Below, one piece after another: positions 60,977 to 64,000 of a stretch of DNA of 64,000 bases. Every line of letters starts with the position of its first letter. Positions within the stretch are counted from its first letter, which is position 1. Both the position numbers and the translations under genes were made by a program. Under the pieces are notes generated by a model, which saw only the letters and a list, made by a program, of their open reading frames with translations, did no database searches and was not told the origin of the DNA. Origin of the DNA: Diphasiastrum complanatum (taxonomy: Eukaryota > Streptophyta > Lycopodiopsida > Lycopodiales > Lycopodiaceae); contig CM055092.1 of assembly GCA_029204225.1 (NCBI GenBank), positions 16,485,921 to 16,549,920 of the forward strand. Reading direction: 5' to 3'.

Positions 60977-61850
60977 TGTTATGTCCATGACCAGTATGAC
61001 AGAATGTGATGGGTAAAAATGTGCTGGTGTTGGACCATCTAAATCCAGAGATGGAGTGTCAGATTATGCGCTTTCAACCTTGATTCCTATTTTTCCTAGA
61101 TAGAGTCAAACTCTCAGTTGCGGCTATTGTTGCATCTCTGAGATCTATCCTCTTCCAAGATGTAGACAGACACTTCTAATCTATTATTGATTTATAAAAC
61201 ATTCAGATAAATGAGCCTTTGTGCATAATGTAGAATGTAAGATGAATACGCATGAACAATGAACTAACATCAAGCATTCAAGATTATACATGAGACAAAA
61301 TGTGCAAATAGCATCTGTATTGTATCAATGATCTTTGAGCGCTATGTGCCATACCATGCAGTGCGTTGACGCAAGACAATTTTTATCTCTTACGAATAAT
61401 CTATTGGTCTTGCTTACTAGCGGACACTTTGACATCAATCAGCTATCATTGCTTAACCCGCACAACACTACGCATCGGTTCTAACCTTCTCTCTCTCATT
61501 CATCCTCTTTACATAGGAACAGAGAAAAGAGGAGTTTATGCTAATCATTTTGATTACAAGAACTAGTTAAGCATATCTCTAAAGGCTTCTAGTTTGCTGT
61601 CATGTTGATGCGGTACTTTGGTTTATCTTCTTTGTTATTGTGTCGTGAAGATCCGTCGCTTTTGTAGTCGTGGGTGACTGTAGTCGTTCCCTTTGTGGTG
61701 TTTCTACGATCTCTTACTTCTGCATATAATTCTCACACGCATATTCAATCAGAACTAATGCTATTCTATTAGTACATAGATCGAAAACAGTCTCGATTGA
61801 AGACATTGATATTAGTTTGATTTATTCAAACTTGCATCGTGTTCTTTGTG
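60977..61850 (+). repeat. LTR-like segment
   Basis: TGTTATGTCC at 60977 is preceded by the purine tract AAGGGGAGAAGAA. The last 160 bp (61690-61850) match, inverted, the copia C LTR end at 42640-42800. A right terminus was not pinned down. Confidence 0.5.
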
Positions 61851-63634
61851 GAAGATTTACAAATAGATGCATTACTTCCCATAGACTTGAGATATTTGAC
61901 TATAAGACATCGTACACAAGCACCCTTACATTTGGTTTTCTACTCAAGACATACCAAATCTATTTGCTCATATTTAAAGGTATAAATGTAGTCAATAAGC
62001 TCTTTTCCAAAGGTAACTTGGATGATATCAATGCCTGCACATCCACAAGATGATGAAGCAGAATTATTCCCTTGTGAATTGATGAACAAAGAGCTCCATA
62101 ATGCTCAATCTTGGCAAATTCATCAAAAATTGTATTGGAATATATACCCTAAAATTCATGCGACTTGCTATAACACAAATTGCAAGAGGCCTTCGGGTGA
62201 ATCATGATATCAAGCTTGACCACCATTGTAGTGAGATCACTGTCGCTTTCCCTACTCTCAATTCTAGAACCATATTGAATTGAGCATGATTTTGCATTGC
62301 TACTAGATATCAAATTCCATTTTAGATTATGACCCCTCTATTTGAGTCAAGCATGAAGGACGAGCTTGAGTGGATCTACGCCCTCTTTTTTTTGGCAAGG
62401 ACATAGTCCAGAGTCTCATGTGTAGCTGCGTGAATGTATTAATGGAAAATAAGGCGCTTCAATGGGCTCGATTGATGTAGAGTTGCAATCTCAATAAACG
62501 CCAGAAATCAAACAGTTCAAAGCACAAAGAACAAACTTATTGATTTGCTTAAAAGTTGTTCACCATAATTTAGTTGATATTATAGGCCAAAAGCCACTTG
62601 AAAAATCAATCTAATTTATCAAGTTTATTTTCTTGATATTTAACTAATTACAGATCTTTTAAGCATATCGGTGGACACAACTATTGTTGCAGCTGCCTCA
62701 CCAAAAATTGCTCCTCTTTTTGTTACGATGTGCACATAATGTTGGAAGAGTTTGAGAGCGGTATTCTTTAGTGCTTTTTGATGAGAATGCGAATGCTTCT
62801 AGTCCACACCCCACTCCTCTTGCGACAACCATCCCCAGCTTCTCTCCCTCTCTCCTCCTCCTCCTCATGCTCTTTCATTACTTTCTCCTCTCCAATCATG
62901 CACTGTTTGCATGTGTTTTTAGAATTTTAAATGACAACAAATGCATGATAGTTTAGCCCTCAGCCAAAGTCCAAGCCTTGAAAGTTTAGACTGCCACCAC
63001 ATATTAGCCTTTAAACCTGATTTTTTTCTAAACTCAATCGATCAACCTCAACAAATAGTATTGCCTTTGCAAGCCACACAGTACGGTCACCCGACTTCTA
63101 GGCATTCTGACGCTCTTAGTGGTTCTTTCGCTCTTTTTCGAACAACTTGCCACTTGGGACCCTCGTTTTATGTCCTTTCCCTCCCGCACCAAATTCCCAA
63201 GAATAGATTGAAACTTTTAAAAAGTTAAAAAATAAACTTGGGATTTTTGACAAATTGTCTTCTTCGCATTTGGGATATGGATTTAGATACATGTGCCTTC
63301 TTCTATGCATGGCAACAAAATAGGGGCTTGGGACAAAGCAAAATGTCCATCCCATAAAAGCTATGCCATGCATTGTCAATGGAGTAGCAAGCTATTGAGT
63401 AGCCTCCTTGTATCCGCGCCTCATATTGGACGTGACACATAAAAGTGTGGTTTGATCCATACCTAATACGTAGTCATACCTTTGCAAGGAAAGGCCAAAA
63501 AAGTTTTTCTTAACAAAAGATGTTATCAAGGCCCCCCCCGCCGTACCTGATTCCGATAATAGATACATTTTAGGGTTTCGAGCTTCTCCCTTGGAAGTTA
63601 ATAGACACACACACGCACCATCGTTCTTTCCTCC
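61851..63634. other. Unassigned sequence
   Basis: Several short frames (61817-62053, 62022-62207, 62941-63228) show no recognised motif. 62780-62880 is CT-rich. No element ends or RNA genes seen. Confidence 0.45.
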
Positions 63635-63664
63635 CATCGCCATCGCCATCGCCATCGCCATCGC
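63635..63664 (+). repeat. (CATCGC)5 repeat
   Basis: Five units in a CT- and GC-richer stretch. It creates an Ala-Met run in a minus frame that is probably not a protein. Confidence 0.9.
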
Positions 63665-63804
63665 CAGTGCCCTCGCACTCGCGCCTCGCTCTCTTCTGCA
63701 GTTGCATTTCTGATCATTTGCTTCCTCTTTCTTTATACGTATTCCTTTTACACCACCTTGTAAATTTAATAGCAGACAGAAAGAGAGGGAGAGTGTGAGA
63801 GAGA

Positions 63805-63894
63805 ATGGCACTAATGGGCGGAGCACAGTATGCTCATTGGTCTGCCTCGGGACCCCAATCAGATACCGCTGGCGACGAGGTGTTTTCTTCATAG
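63805..63894 (+). CDS. Possible first exon or short uORF of a host gene at the window edge
   Basis: ATG follows an AG-rich leader (GAGAGAATGG) about 70 bp after TTTATACGT. It encodes MALMGGAQYAHWSASGPQSD then TAGDE; GAG|GTGTTT could be a splice donor, otherwise the frame stops at 63892-63894. The surrounding 63590-63900 is less AT-rich than the repeats. The gene would continue beyond 64000. Very tentative. Confidence 0.25.
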   Translation: MALMGGAQYAHWSASGPQSDTAGDEVFSS

Positions 63895-64000
63895 CCTTTT
63901 TCTTTGTTTTATGTTCCGGCATTCAGTGCTCAAGTATCAAATATGAGTGATGTGTTGTTGAAGGCTTCCTTTCCTCTTCTTGAGGTTTGGCTCCACAAAT

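Noticed and set aside
63392-63922. 176-codon minus frame containing an Ala-Met run
   Set aside because: The run comes from the CATCGC repeat; the remainder has no recognisable domain and lies antisense to a possible gene start.

Overview
The window looks like repeat-dominated nuclear DNA of a land plant. The one clearly intact gene is an intronless histone H4 (7747-8058, minus). It lies below an almost complete copy of the plant 'type I' histone promoter element. Most of the rest is decayed Ty1/copia and Ty3/gypsy LTR retrotransposons, nested in one another, together with very long GA/CT microsatellites. I saw no bacterial operons, tRNA, rRNA or CRISPR array. The plant lineage cannot be fixed from this sequence.

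Layout. 1-5026: minus-strand Ty3/gypsy chromovirus with chromodomain, Met-tRNA primer site and 5' LTR; its 3' end lies outside the window. 5027-7640: no recognisable gene. 7688-8340: histone H4 with 3' hairpins, TATA-like box and type I element. 8328-8949: H4 upstream DNA, which recurs at 19073-19699. 8945-15282: the 3' non-coding interior of a copia family (E), split by a copia element (B, 9405-15020) with two 265-bp LTRs and TTCCT target duplications. 15285-17620: microsatellites and AT-rich DNA. 17620-19072: copia RT fragment (F). 19700-20518: an 819-bp LTR. 20521-24273: a degraded, unusual minus-strand reading frame with its own TATA box, interrupted by an 833-bp solo LTR with TTGAC duplications. 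24780-25286: small gypsy and copia scraps. 25287-30111: plus-strand Athila/Tat-like gypsy element (G) with an Asp-tRNA-type primer site.

30112-33360: minus-strand copia E. 33362-35486: plus-strand copia D2, with a 157-bp GA tract replacing part of its RT. 35487-38365: gag scrap, unknown sequence, second long GA tract and an LTR piece. 38366-44107: minus-strand copia A1, carrying copia C (40810-43460), itself a deletion derivative. 44115-45415: copia H fragment. 45600-49791: plus-strand copia D1. 49792-57758: second copy of family A (A2), split by about 5 kb that contains a gag-like zinc-knuckle frame, 1.5 kb of A-rich repeat and a pol-poor element (I) with a 701-bp 3' LTR. 57759-64000: mostly unassigned, with a copia D scrap, a three-exon spliced frame (59956-60403), an LTR-like segment and a possible first exon at the right edge.

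No element keeps a complete intact gag-pol. The genes do not form a pathway; the window reads as a history of insertion, recombination and decay around a histone gene. The observations most worth following are the duplicated H4 upstream block with CpG decay, the cryptic spliced gene, the unusual 20.5-24.3 kb frame, and the non-canonical elements at 40.8-43.5 and 51.2-54.9 kb.
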